This document shows positions 1 to 11,104 of a DNA stretch of 64,000 nt, piece after piece. The notes beneath the pieces were generated by a model. It had not been told where the DNA came from, ran no database searches, and saw only the letters and a list, made by a program, of their open reading frames with translations. Numbering within the stretch: the stretch's first letter is position 1; every line of letters begins with the position of its first letter. A program made the position numbers and the translations under genes. The DNA is from Lophium mytilinum (taxonomy: Eukaryota > Ascomycota > Dothideomycetes > Mytilinidiales > Mytilinidiaceae), in the NCBI GenBank assembly GCA_010093605.1, contig MU004182.1, positions 1,273,032-1,337,031 of the forward strand. The letters are read 5' to 3'.

Positions 1-690
1 CTTCGTAACTGGGCTGCTCCCTGCAGTGGTATCAAGCGAGTAAGAGAGGAGCTTTTGTAGAGAGATTTTCAATGTGCTGGAAGTTATGGCGAGAAATATG
101 ATGTAAGTTCGGCGCAGTGGATATTAGACTGCCTCTTGACTAGCCGGCGACACACTAGCTGAGCTACTCCTTACAGGGGTGAGGAGCGAACAAGAGTGGC
201 GCGTTTGTAGAGAGATTTCAATGTGCTGGAAGTTATAGCATGTTCGTGTAATGTAATTTTGAGGCAGTGGAAATCGAACTACCTCTTAGCTTGCCAGCGA
301 CACACTAGCTGGGCTACTCCTTACAGTGGTGTCAAGCGAGCGATAGGGAAGCTTTTATAGAGGTATATCTAAGGCGCTGAAATTCATGGCATATTCATGT
401 GATGTAAAATTTGAAGCTGTGGAAATCAGACTACCTTTTGGCCGACCGGCTATACTCTAGCTGGGCTGCTTCTTACAGTAGCGAGGGGCGAGCAAGAGTG
501 AAGGTTGAGTAGGGCAATATGCAATGTGCTAGAACTCATAGAATGTTTATATGATGTAAATTTAATGCAGTGGAAATCTGATTACCTCTTGACTGGCCGG
601 GTAACCGCTCGCTGGAACACTCCTCACATTGGTAAGAAGTGAGCAAGAGTAGAGCTCGAGCAGTGGCATACCCGTGTACACTGACTTATG
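1..690. repeat. Diverged tandem repeat, about five copies of a ~150 bp unit
   Basis: An anchor resembling CTAGCTGGGCTACTCCTTACAG recurs near 9, 158, 307, 458 and 607, a spacing of 149-151 bp. Each unit also carries versions of AATGTGCTGGAAGTTATGGCA, ATGATGTAAATTT and a segment like GACTGCCTCTTGACTGGCCGG. Copies differ at many positions and the fifth is the most decayed. The array is cut by the left window edge, so the true copy number is unknown. No coding capacity is evident. It differs in sequence from the array at 50283-51245. Confidence 0.8.
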
Positions 691-1090
691 ACATATGATG
701 CTATATCAAAATCTGCGTACACTTTGTGGCGGTTGCGTGGGGAGATCTTATGCACTCAGGGATGCGAAGAAATAATGCTTCTACTTTTTTTTGAATATTC
801 ATAGATGACACCGTCTGAGGTGGCCTGGCAGAGTCTTAGGATGCTCCAAACGATTCACTTACGCCTACTTCAGTTTTTTCGAAAATGCATCAGGGGACCT
901 CAGACCGTGGCACCCAGGTGTACGCAGAACTGTTGCAGATGGAATTTATCGTTTTTGGTATTATTCCCGAGCCTCTTTGATAATTCGAGGGTCTCGTTAG
1001 CTAACGCCGTGTGTCTTTATAACAGACACCATGTGAATTAACTCTCCGCAGTGTGAGCCATTTCAGAAACCATTCCCAGAAGCCATCTCC
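691..1090. other. Intergenic, no gene seen
   Basis: Between the tandem array and the 3' end of the SmD1 gene. A short open frame at 805-1041 has no recognisable domain and no splice-linked continuation. I see nothing supportable here. Confidence 0.5.
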
Positions 1091-1757
1091 TCAGAAGCCA
1101 CGTCCTCCACCGCGTCCACGCCCCCGGCCACCTCCGCCACCGCGACCACCACCCCGTCCTCCCCTGGGACCACCACGGCCGCCTCGTCCTCCCCTGTCAG
1201 CTGCCTCCTTCCGCGCCTTGTTCTTCGGTTTCGGCTGATCGTCCACGAGCAGCGTGTCTAGTGGGAGACTGTCGGGTAGGATGAAGTATCGGATGGTTGA
1301 GCCGCGTAGATTAATGGAATCGAGGGCGACTGGCTCACGGCCTTTCTGCGTCATTTTGACGGTTCGGAGGGCGGTGTTCATCTGAGGCGTAACAGAAGCG
1401 ATAGTGCCGTGGATGACAGTTCCTATAAACGCGGTTAGTCGCGCCGACACATCCAAAAGCCTTTACCTGAACAGGATTCGCTAGATTATATTAGTTGCCC
1501 ATGCGCTAGGCCTCGAGGTTGCGACCAAGGGCAGAACTGAAAGGTCCGGGAAACAAGTGGGCAGAAGACATGATAGAGCAGTATTACCATTCTTCAGTTC
1601 AATCGTGACTGTTTCGTTCGCGCACTTCATCAGGAATCTGAACACCAGAGTCGTCAGTCACAATTCGCATGTCGGCGGGGGAAGCCTGGGGTAGAAAGCT
1701 CAGCTTGGGCGCCGCCTATGGAACAGCAGAGTGGGTAACTTGCCGTACGAGCTTCAT
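1091..1757 (-). CDS. SMD1: Small nuclear ribonucleoprotein Sm D1
   Basis: Core spliceosomal Sm-ring subunit that binds the Sm site of U snRNAs. Three exons fit: 1757-1744, 1637-1588 and 1422-1091, giving 131 residues. The start MKLVRFLMK is the family's N-terminus. The Sm1 fold ([18 protein letters not shown]) runs across exons 2-3, Sm2 includes [20 protein letters not shown], and the C-terminus is a long Arg-Gly tail, as usual for SmD1. The first intron begins GCAAGT after codon-splitting CG and ends CAG. The only nearby GT donor would break the frame, so a GC-AG intron is the best reading. The second intron is ordinary GT-AG. The RG tail is GC-rich and repetitive, which also opens a meaningless frame on the opposite strand. 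Identification is secure; the tiny first exon rests on the family N-terminus. Confidence 0.94.
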
Positions 1758-2191
1758 GGTGACCTCTACTTCTCTTCGAAGCTCTTCTCGTCCTCGCGGA
1801 GTGGTGTTTTGGTTGTGTGATGGAGGTGAGGGCGGTGTGGTGAGGTGGAGGGGAGCTTGCGCGAGAGTCGCGGTGATTTTGATGTTGGCGGGTCGGGTGG
1901 TATTTTATCCGGTTATAGATTAGCGTGGTGAGTCACTAGTATATTACAGTCTTCACCACGCTCCGCGATATTCAATGCAACAACATTTAGGTTGGTAGGG
2001 GAAGGATTATTGATAATTCCTGATCTAATATTCCAGCAGCACTTCGGCCTGACACGGAATAGAATAGCACAATGCTTTCTGCACCGCGATCCGATCTTTC
2101 TAGCCACCTCCATCCCTCAATTCATCGACAAGACCTCTTTCTTATGAACCCCACAAGACCCGGCGCTTCCTCTCTAGCATCATGCCACCCT
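1758..2191. other. Intergenic region
   Basis: Upstream of SmD1 and downstream of the gene at 2192-2743, so it should hold the SmD1 promoter. No distinct motif could be assigned. Confidence 0.45.
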
Positions 2192-2743
2192 TCAAGAACC
2201 TGTCTCGGACTCCGCCACCTGCGACAAAGCCAGCCAATCCTCAACCTTTTTCTTCGCCTTCAAGTCCACTACACAAAACTGCGCCGGGCCCCTCTCCCCT
2301 TCTCCATTAACAACCTTCGGGAGCTCTTCCAGTCCTGCGACCTGCCTAACTTTCTCCGCGCTCTCCAGCAAACCCCCCAGTCGAAGAACAAATGCCTGCT
2401 CCTCCGTCCCGTCCGCAGTAGTAATCGTGATGGTCGTTGACTGCTCCCTCAACACCTTCCCCAGACCCAGCGAATGCTCATAGCTCTCGCGATCATGGCC
2501 AGCTGCTTCGCGAGAGGCGCGCACGAGCTCCCAGTGAGCGTCAGAGATGCGGGTGCGCGTCAGGTCGAGGCGTTGAACGTTGATAAGCTCGATTGCTTGC
2601 TGGCGGTTGTAGTGGAAAAGACGTTGCCAACGAGCGATGGTTACGGGAGCTGGGTAATTGAAGGCTTCTTGGGCGTCCGTGGATAAGGCCGCGTTGGCGA
2701 GACGGTTCAGTTCCGCTATGGAGTCGAGGTCGAAGTCTGACAT
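2192..2743 (-). CDS. Conserved-looking hypothetical protein, 183 aa
   Basis: A single uninterrupted frame from ATG at 2743 gives a 183-residue acidic, mostly helical protein. The N-terminal half includes a stretch resembling a helical core (ARWQRLFHYNRQQAIELIN). The middle contains a Thr-rich patch (STTITITTADGTEE), and the C-terminal half has KAKKKVEDWLAL. There is no signal peptide or membrane segment. Composition and codon use look like a real gene rather than chance. I do not recognise a family; the pattern would suit a small nuclear or cytoplasmic protein, but that is only a guess. It is transcribed in the same direction as SmD1, about 430 bp upstream of it. Confidence 0.6.
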   Translation of the reverse strand: MSDFDLDSIAELNRLANAALSTDAQEAFNYPAPVTIARWQRLFHYNRQQAIELINVQRLDLTRTRISDAHWELVRASREAAGHDRESYEHSLGLGKVLREQSTTITITTADGTEEQAFVLRLGGLLESAEKVRQVAGLEELPKVVNGEGERGPAQFCVVDLKAKKKVEDWLALSQVAESETGS

Positions 2744-4687
2744 CAGAGCATAGAGAGGTTTGTACTAGACCGCAAAAGGGCTTATCGTTTCTCTGACAAG
2801 AGTTTAGGTTGTTGAAATGAGAAGTGACGTCCTGGCAGCTTCTTCACATAGTCTTGGTAGTGTTGACGTGTCTAGCTGTGTTTTAAATGTGGAGAAAATC
2901 TACCACCAGTCAAAACCTTTGCGAAAATGCGATCAAGCTTTGGTTCAAGTAAGTTAGAAGAGGACTGCTCGAGACTAGTCCTTCAAAGTTCCGTTTCTGG
3001 GCTACACTGGACTTTATCATCCTCTGGAATGTGGCTGTGAGAATGACTAGGTAAGCTCAGGCTCGATGAGTCATGCGGTCAGTTTGAAGCCATCGTCAAG
3101 CCACCAGAGACAGCCATTACAAATGAATCACAGGAAGCTTTCAATTAGTCTAGCATGATTGAACCAGGCCTTGGAAATGGTCTAGCAGCCTTTCTGGGAG
3201 AGGTTTTGGACTCTTCGAGGACTGTCTCACGACCTTCCCTATTTAGCGCCAAACTATTATATACGCTTGTGTGTAGTAGGTTCAGTCTCGTTCAAGGATC
3301 AGTCTCATTCGCGCACTCAGGCATCTCACATTTGGCTTATTTCCGGATACCACGCTGGAGTATTATTGATCGAAGCCAAAAAAAAACCCCAATTGCGAGA
3401 GTTCGAAGCTTGTCCGTTTCTCACATTCAAGCAATTTAGATCCTTTCGAGCGTGTGTGCAATGCACTGAAGCACTCTAAGTGGTAACGAATGAATGTATA
3501 CATGATCTTACCTAGGCACTGTATCATTTCCTTTTCATTCTACTTCATCTTTCTTTGCGCGATGACATTTTCGAGAGTGATGGCGGACTTTGATGACATC
3601 CGCCTCACTCTGCTATGGCATATTAATCAGGAAGCCGGGGGTGCGAATGAAGGATAGTACGTGAAAGGCCAAGTAAGAATTACCCGGCAAACCATCCACC
3701 AAATTATGCTCATCTAGCCAATTCTCGCATCTTGAAGTTGTCATCCATAAGCTTCTCTGCGATGCTGTAGGCATTGGATATTATATTGATATCCTCGTCC
3801 CCTCAGGTCTCAGGGGCGTCGTCAAAAGCCGTAAGCACTTGGATAGCCTGTCGAATTCTCTGCGTGCTCTTGATATTGAAATGTACGCACACTTTTGACG
3901 AATCGTTGTACGGGTTGGCATGAAGTAAAAACCTTGCTGCTGTTTCGTCACTGGGCACATACTACCGCTTAGCATGATCCCCATCTACGGAAAAACTCTT
4001 TGGGGGCCTAGGGACGCGGAAGGAAGAGAAATCATGAGTAGAATGATGAAATGTAGCTATATGCTCAACCCTTGATACTAGTTGAATTCGACCATGGTTC
4101 GTTACGTACCAACCGGAAACGACATTTTTCTATGAAACGACTAACATATTGACACAGAATTTTGGACTATAAATTTCAATCTACTTTTTGTGCTTAGCTT
4201 TCCAGAATTTCATAAGATGTACCGCCTCAACTTGCCTTACCGCAGCAATCAACGCGGCGGCAATTACCACTACAGTCCAAGATCCCGGTCTATACAAGCA
4301 CGACAACTTTACTCGATCCAGTATGAACTAGTCTTCTTCGTTTTCTTCGTTCATCCTAATGAGACTTTTACGACGCATCGGCGCTGCCAAGTTTTCGAAT
4401 TCTATAGTCTGCACAGCTTTCCCCCTATCATAGCTGTCAGGGAGTAGCGGTGAAGGCCACGGCAGGCACGTGTTACCTCTTGTATATAGCCTCACCTTCC
4501 TCCAGACCTCTCTCTCTCCCACATCATCATTTATCCAATACATCAAATACACGGTCCTACAGCTCCTTGTTCCGTGACAATAGCACTACCACTCCAAGCG
4601 TTTCATATAGGTTACAAAGGAAGAGGATGTTTCCGTTGCGTCAGATTCATCTAAGGTTGATTCGACTTGCTAATGCTTGACAGAAAC
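2744..4687. other. Long intergenic stretch without a supportable gene
   Basis: Several short frames occur (for example 3155-3439, 3781-3984, 4190-4447), but none shows a domain, coherent codon use or splice-linked continuation. Near 4665-4683 there is a good branch-site and acceptor pair (GCTAATGCTTGACAG), which may belong to a 5' exon of the BTB gene that follows. I could not assign that exon. Confidence 0.4.
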
Positions 4688-5434
4688 ATGATGGCGAACC
4701 AAAGTGTGGGAAGATATCCTGACGCTCATTCGCACGTACCTCCTGTATCTGCCGGTCACTTTCAGGCCTCAACACAAAGCGCACGAGATTATCGCATCCT
4801 TCCCAACAAAGCTGAGAAGTAAGTCAGTCCATGTACTCCACATTCGTTTCCGAGTAGTGCCTCAACGTAGCTTTAGAGCTCCTCACAACATACAAAAGGG
4901 CCTTGCTTACTACAAGCAGGATCAACGGCCCGGTCATTTCAGTGGGCCGGAACACAAGAAGATTCAAGAGAGATTAAGCTGCCTGAAGACGACCCTGACA
5001 CTTTCCGATGCTACACGCAATGGGTTTACTGCAAGACTATACCCGTCCAGAGCGACAACACCTCTGGTCCAGACATCGCGGCCAGGTACATGAAGTTCGT
5101 GAAAGCATATATCCTAGGGGACAAACTGTTGGACGACGCCTTCAAGAACGCGGTTCTTCGTGGGATGATTGCTACATCTCAAATCCTCGCTTCGGACTCT
5201 GAGTGTAGGATCTTCCCATCCTCTAACGTGATATGGACGTTGTATGAGGGCACACTAGAAGGCTCACGGGCTCGGCTTCTTTTTGTAGACTTCTATACTT
5301 GGAACGCCGATGAGTCATGGGAGACACATCTGCAGACGTGTCCTGCAGAATTTCTGTTTGACTTGGCAATATCCTCAGCAAAGGACAGACCTAGGCCAGG
5401 AGGATATCAACCTTGGGAGAGGTATCTTAATTAG
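4688..5434 (+). pseudogene. BTB/POZ-domain protein, probably damaged or mis-spliced in my reading
   Basis: The 3' part is a clear fungal BTB protein. An open frame from about 4943 to the stop at 5434 reads WAGTQEDSREIKLPEDDPDTF and then CYTQWVYCKTIPVQ, followed by the usual helix YMKFVKAYILGDKLLDDAFKNAV. These are the C-terminal half of the BTB fold and the segment after it. Just upstream, another frame reads ELLTTYKRALL, which is the start of the expected 'LLTTYSxFFxxAL' strand and helix, but it does not join the first frame without a shift. A possible first exon begins at ATG 4688 and could end at a GTAAGT near 4813. Either one or two small introns remain unplaced or the gene carries a frameshift. 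BTB proteins of this fungal type usually bind partners such as Cul3 or transcription factors; no function can be stated here. Confidence 0.5.
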
Positions 5435-5744
5435 TCCTCCATACGATCAAGGTTGATGCTTAGTGAGAAAGAAGGGTTTATAGCTACCACAGTAGACATC
5501 TGAATACTCCAACCAATGATTGAAGGGGCATTCAGGCGTCTGGCATGGTCATACAAAGTTAACCTCCTGGACATCATGTAGCAAATCTACATCATGACTC
5601 CATCTTTAGCTTTTTGAGCTTCGTGTTATTTGCTATTTTGATTGAATGCACTTTGAAGGTAGAAGGCCTTTGAAGCTTTTGTGGTTTTGCCATGAATCCA
5701 TGGCGTCGAATACTGCTACGAAGAGTATCGTAAATGCCCTTCGA
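5435..5744. other. Intergenic, converging 3' ends
   Basis: Region between the BTB-like frame and the 3' end of the prefoldin gene. Nothing else was recognised. Confidence 0.45.
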
Positions 5745-6340
5745 TCATGCGGCTATGGCAGTCTGTTGTGCTTGCTGAGCCTGAGACTGTATTTGAATTA
5801 TCTGTTTCAAATGATCAGCCGATTTAATTGCTACGCTGAAGTCTCCGCATACCTCCGCCTTCAGCTTCTCTGCTCGCTGCTGAATGTCTGATATTTGCTT
5901 CTCGAATCGTTTGCTTCGTCCCGTGTTAGCGACCATGATCTCAGCCACTAGAAGTACTGCACAAGCTCACATCTCCTTGTCGATAAACTCCAATCGTCCG
6001 TCAACAGCCATTACGGCTTCAGTCTTGTCTTGCTTTAGGAGTACTGGGCCGATTTGCTTGTATATGTTTGCCTCATCGTCGAGTTTGGCGAACTCCTGCA
6101 ATTTTCTGTGAGACCTTGTACTATCTCTACTTCGACTACGAGAGATCAACCTGCTGGACGCCTGCGTTCTCCTGCTGCTGTGATTCTAGCTTCTGGCGCG
6201 CATCGATAGCGGACGAAAGCTCTGCATGTTGATTAGCTCGCTGACAAACGTTGTGTAATGCGGAGAGGATTCGACAGACCTCCCTGAATCTTCTGGTAGT
6301 CGTCGGAAAGCTCCTGCAGCTTCTTCTGCTTGTCACCCAT
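5745..6340 (-). CDS. YKE2: Prefoldin subunit 6
   Basis: Beta-type subunit of the hexameric prefoldin chaperone that hands unfolded actin and tubulin to the CCT chaperonin. Five exons fit without frame conflict: 6340-6280, 6221-6151, 6095-5971, 5913-5853 and 5801-5745, giving 124 residues, normal for the family. The first helix (KKLQELSDDYQKIQGELSSA) and the last (KRFEKQISDIQQRAEKLKAE) are the two coiled-coil arms. Between them lies the beta-hairpin core NIYKQIGPVLLKQDKTEAVM with DGRLEFIDKEI. All four introns have GT donors and AG acceptors and are about 51-58 nt long. The gene is divergent from VPS4, with 374 bp between start codons. The symbol is taken from the yeast orthologue. Confidence 0.92.
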
Positions 6341-6714
6341 GTTGAGAGTGGAAGTTGAAACAAAGTGGTGGTTTGGAGAGATAGATCGCGTTGCCGTGCC
6401 TTAGCGCGGGGTGAACATGAATCGCAGTGATGTCGGGGCAAATCCCAGCTCCATCAACAACAAATCGCATTCTACCCCCCGGGCGTCATTCACCATTTAC
6501 GCCGTAGTACAACGCTATATAGAGAATTACTACTGCAGACCTGCCCATCCTCTACCTCGCATTCGCCGCGATCAAAGCGTTGCCCCGCCAGAGCTATCTC
6601 CCTTGGTCCCGCTTCAAGGCCACCACCGCTCAATCGCACTTCCTCCACCCACGATTCGAGAAGTCGTTTCGAGACACATACACTTGATTCTGTTGGGAGG
6701 CTTTCGCAGACAGC
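6341..6714. promoter_or_regulatory. Divergent promoter between prefoldin 6 and VPS4
   Basis: These 374 bp separate the start codons of two divergently transcribed housekeeping genes and must contain both core promoters. No TATA-like element stands out. A short frame here (6411-6794) overlaps the VPS4 start in another phase and is not considered real. Confidence 0.55.
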
Positions 6715-8306
6715 ATGAGCAGTACAGACTTCCTGGGGCGGGCGATCGAGTCGGTGAAGAAGGCGATCGAGACAGATACCGCTGGGGAGTATGAGAAGGC
6801 ATACCAGATGTACTACTCGTCCTGTGAGTCAACTTGAACCCTAAGAAGAAAGACATACGAGCACAGCTCTGACTATATACAGTGGAGCTGTTTATGCTCG
6901 CCTTAAAATGTTAGTGATCCTCACTTTCGGTGTTAGCACCATCCTAATCGCATACCGTAGGGGAGAAGAACAACAAGTCGAAGGAGATGATTCGGGCGAA
7001 GGTGGCAGAATACATGGCACGAGCAGAGAAGCTGAAGAAGCACTTGGAAGAGAACGACAAGGGAAATCGCAAGAAGCCGAGTGCTGTGGGAGCCAATGGG
7101 AAGGTCACCTCTGGAAGTGGGAAGGGAAAGTGAGTCAATTTGGGATTGTGGAAGCTATTACTTCCTCGGACGGTGCTGACATGCGCCTCTCAGGGGTGAC
7201 GACGAAGACGAAGAGCAGGACCCAGAGTCTAAGAAGCTCAGAAATGCACTACAAGGTGCTGTCCTCTCAGAGAAGCCGAACATCAAGTGGGAAGACGTCG
7301 CAGGTCTAGATGCAGCAAAGGAGGCACTGAAGGAGGCCGTCATATTGCCCATAAAGTTTCCGCATCTCTTCACCGGCAAGCGTCAACCATGGAAAGGTAT
7401 CCTGCTATACGGACCACCTGGTACGGGTAAGAGTTATCTGGCAAAAGCAGTGGCAACAGAGGCGAATAGCACGTTCTTCAGCGTCAGCAGTTCCGATCTA
7501 GTGTCGAAGTGGATGGGAGAGAGTGAACGGTAAGCTGCATATTTATACCCTATGAAGTATCCTGCTGAACATTTCTTAGGTTGGTAAAACAGCTGTTTGG
7601 TATGGCGCGAGAGAACAAACCTTCCATCATCTTTATCGACGAAATCGACGCTCTGTGTGGGCCCCGAGGAGAGGGCGAATCTGAGGCATCAAGACGTATC
7701 AAGACAGAACTACTAGTCCAAATGGACGGTGTGGGCAAGGATTCAAAGGGGGTCTTGATTCTCGGCGCAACGAACATCCCGTGGCAACTTGATGCCGCTA
7801 TCCGTCGCCGTTTCCAGAGACGTGTACATATCAGTCTCCCAGATTCTCCGGCTCGGAGGAAGATGTTCGAGCTTGCGGTGGGCAATACCCCTTGCGAGCT
7901 AGCTCAGCAGGACTACGCAAAGCTGGCCGAGTTGAGCGAAGGATACTCTGGTAGCGACATAAGTATCGCAGTTCAGGATGCGCTCATGCAACCGGTTCGA
8001 CTCATCCAGACAGCGACGCATTACAAGAAGGTAAGATCGCTTTTTGATTACTTCAGCAATTCGTCTAGCTAACTTTCGACGCAGGTCTCGGTGGAAGGCG
8101 TAGAGAAGTGGACGCCGTGTTCTCCAGGAGACAGGGGAGCAGTGGAGAAGTCCTGGACAGAGATAGAGTCGGACGAACTACTGGAGCCTGCGCTGAAAGT
8201 GAAGGACTTCATCAAGGCCATCAAAGCTTCGAGGCCGACTGTCAGTAAGGAGGACCTGGACAGGAATTCCGACTGGACCAAAGAGTTTGGCAGCGAAGGT
8301 GCTTAG
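6715..8306 (+). CDS. VPS4: Vacuolar protein sorting ATPase VPS4
   Basis: AAA ATPase that disassembles ESCRT-III on endosomes and at other membrane-scission sites. Six exons fit: 6715-6833, 6893-6909, 6961-7129, 7194-7529, 7580-8030 and 8085-8306, giving 437 residues, the usual length. The N-terminus is a MIT domain ([20 protein letters not shown] to KAEKLKKHL-type helices), followed by an acidic linker. The AAA core shows Walker [14 protein letters not shown], Walker [11 protein letters not shown], the second region of homology [17 protein letters not shown], and then the C-terminal beta domain and helix ending [11 protein letters not shown]. The second exon is only 17 nt, and the split codons make sense only with it. 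All introns are GT-AG. Confidence 0.96.
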
Positions 8307-8716
8307 GCATAGTGTAAACAGGAAGATAGTAGTTCTTGGTTCTGGCGCATTGCTTCGATGACATGAATTGAGCGGGCTATTGGCGTCTTGGCAACTATAT
8401 AGTATTCTGATAATGGACGGTTCGAATGCTACAAATTCTCCGCATTGTTCACATAGCAGCAATTGCTCGTTGGCTAGTCTTGTGACACGTGAGAAGCTCT
8501 CAATAAGATCGAAAGATTCGCGTCTATTGATCGACCGTGCTGCCGGATATATCACGACATCAGCTATGGCCCTTTGATGGAAGGCAGCAACAACCCAAAC
8601 CCTACTCCGCATACCCTCCTGTTCATTCGTATATTCCCGCAGACTATTCTTCAAGCAATGACCTCACCTAGTTACTGATACTTTTAAAACAAATTGACCC
8701 ATCAGAGACATTGAAG
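8307..8716. other. Intergenic, VPS4 3' region and promoter of the next gene
   Basis: No gene is supportable. Frames on both strands here are short and lack domain content. Confidence 0.5.
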
Positions 8717-10572
8717 ATGTCGTTGCTCAGAACCACTCTGCTGACGTTGGCTTGCGGACTCCCGTTCTCTAATTCTCTTCACAACCACAATGAAGCTTCA
8801 CAGAAGCTCGAGGGCCTTCGTACAGCCTCAAAGAAAGTCGCTATCATCGGTAAGCTCCTCTTCTTCCTAGACCTAGCTTGTCGGCTTGGGAGCTTCACAG
8901 CACCTCCGAAACCCCCGCATCACCCGTTGAGCTCCTTGAATTGACCCCAACAGGTGCCGGAGCTGGCGGAGCATCTGCAGCATACCATTTACGACAAAAC
9001 GCCCTCGAACGCGACCTCGATGTCGACATCACCGTCTTCGAACGCTCTGCCTACGTGGGCGGCCGTTCCACCACTGTTTACGCCTGGGACGCCCCCAATG
9101 TCCCCATCGAACTCGGCGCCTCCATATTCGTATCCGTGAACAGTATTCTAGTCGATGCTGTCAATAAATTCAACCTATCCATCGATAACGAAGACTCGCT
9201 GCGGACAGAGAACAGCCCCGAGCTAGGCATCTGGAACGGAGACGAGTTTGTGTTGCAGACACCGGCGCACAATGGGTGGTGGGACATCGCGAAACTGCTC
9301 TGGCGGTACGGGCTGGCGCCTATCAAGACGAACAGGCTCATGAAATCGACCGTGGGGAAGTTCTTGAAGATGTACGAGGAGCCCCAGTTCCCGTTTGCGT
9401 CGCTCACCGACGTGGTGTATGATATAGGGCTGGCACCTGTCACGGCTAGTACGGGAGAACAATACTTGAAGGAGAATGGCATTGGGGATAAGTTTGCGAA
9501 CGAGATCATTCAGGCCAGGTACGTTTTGTTGGAGCTTGAGTATCGAGTGTTTGGTGGCACATGGCTAACGTATCGCAGCACTCGAGTCAACTACGCACAG
9601 AACCTCCCACTCATACACGGTTTAGAGGCCATGGTCTGTATGGCCACCGATGGTGCTATGGCTGTCGAGGGCGGTAACTGGCAGATCTTCGACAACATGG
9701 TGCAAGCCTCAAAAGCGGACGTTCGATTAAACACTACAGTACAAACCATCTCGAAGCAATCTGACGGCACCTACATCTTGGATTCCGCATCTGCCTCGAG
9801 CGAGGAACTTTCAAATAACGGAGAAGCGTTCGATGATATCATCCTCGCCACTCCTTACCAATTCTCCAACATCAAGTTCTCTCCCGAGCCAAAACACACT
9901 CCTGACGCCATTCCTTATGTTCGCCTCCACGTAACCCTTTTTGCGTCTCCCTTTACCCTCAGCCCCAAAGCTTTCAATCTGGAACCAAGCGCCGTTGTCC
10001 CCACCTTCATCCTCACTACTCTACCACCCGACGAATCGGTTGGCACGGATCCTAACGGCGTTGGCAAGCCCGGCTTCTTCAGCATCAGCAACGTTGCCGA
10101 GTCCTGGAACCCCACTACCGGTGCTCCAGAGTACATCTACAAAATCTTCAGCCCCGCGCGAATCAACTCGACCTTTTTGTCGCATATCCTCGGTACTGCA
10201 CCACCTGACCAGGGAGTCGAGGACCTGGGCCAAGAGTTTGTGAGCTGGATTTACAGGAAGGAGTGGAACAGCTATCCGTATGAGTATCCACGCGTCACTT
10301 TTGAGGAAATCAAGCTCGATGAGGGGCTGTGGTATACGAGTGGGATAGAGTCATTCATCAGCACGATGGAGACGAGTGCGCTGATGGGGAAGAATGTGGC
10401 TAGGTTGGTTGTGGATGCGTGGGCGAAGGCGGAGGCCAATGGAGAGAAGATAGTAGAAGGGAAGCCGATGCCGAAGCCGAAGGGCGGACCGGCTAAGATT
10501 CAAGCCATCTTGGAGGCGAGCAAGGAGAGGGAGAGGGAGAAGGAGGAGGCTGAGGAGGGGCAAGACTTGTGA
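8717..10572 (+). CDS. Prenylcysteine-oxidase-like FAD flavoprotein
   Basis: Three exons (8717-8849, 8954-9518, 9579-10572) give 563 residues. An N-terminal signal-like segment (MSLLRTTLLTLACGLPFSNS) precedes the FAD-binding Rossmann motif KVAIIGAGAGGASAAYHL. Then come ERSAYVGGRSTT and ELGASIFVSVN, typical of the prenylcysteine lyase/oxidase family, which cleaves prenylcysteines in lysosome- or vacuole-like compartments with hydrogen peroxide release. The second intron (60 nt) is a multiple of three with no stop, so a naive frame reads through it; its GTACGT donor, GGCTAAC branch site and GCAG acceptor mark it as an intron. The C-terminal tail is Lys/Glu-rich low complexity. The start was chosen at the first in-frame ATG, before the signal segment. 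Substrate in this fungus is inferred from family only. Confidence 0.88.
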
Positions 10573-11104
10573 ACTGGTACACCTGCGGGCAGGATGATGA
10601 TGAACTAAGCCGGGAGGTACATGGTTCCTGTTTACCTAGACTTCTTATGAATGCAAAAGAAAGTAATGACGAAGATTGGTAAAACATCTTGGTATGATCC
10701 TCAGCCATTTTGGCTTGTAGTTATATAGATTGTATGAACTGTCACATGCGATGCTCTAGGGTGGCTATTTAGCAGCTTTCGTCTGCTAGCGAACGTGAAT
10801 TGGACTATAAAAGGACTGTACAGGGTGAGCATGGTGAACTTGAGGTACTTTCTTGATATGAAAGTACTTCCGCGGTTTACTTAGTAATGACGTGTCTTGT
10901 TGGTGGTGGTCACGTAAAACAACCCACCCCGGACTCAGCCGACGCGACCTTGAAAGAGCTGTCGTGGCTTCAACAACTCCGGTTACGCCACTTGTCCAAA
11001 CACACCCATCCGACCGCTTTCGTGCGCAGTGAGGCCGTAACTGGCTTTCTGATGGAGCGTATCTGCCATTCTTTTGCTTGACGGTCCCAACATCCGCCTG
11101 CGCC
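10573..11104. other. Intergenic, upstream of HRD1
   Basis: Should contain the HRD1 promoter. Short frames on both strands have no recognisable content. Confidence 0.45.

Noticed and set aside
1053-1238. Plus-strand Pro-rich ORF
   Set aside because: It is the complement of the Arg-Gly tail of SmD1; codon repetition explains it.
9078-9509. Minus-strand frame inside the flavoprotein gene
   Set aside because: Complete overlap with a well-supported coding exon and no domain content.
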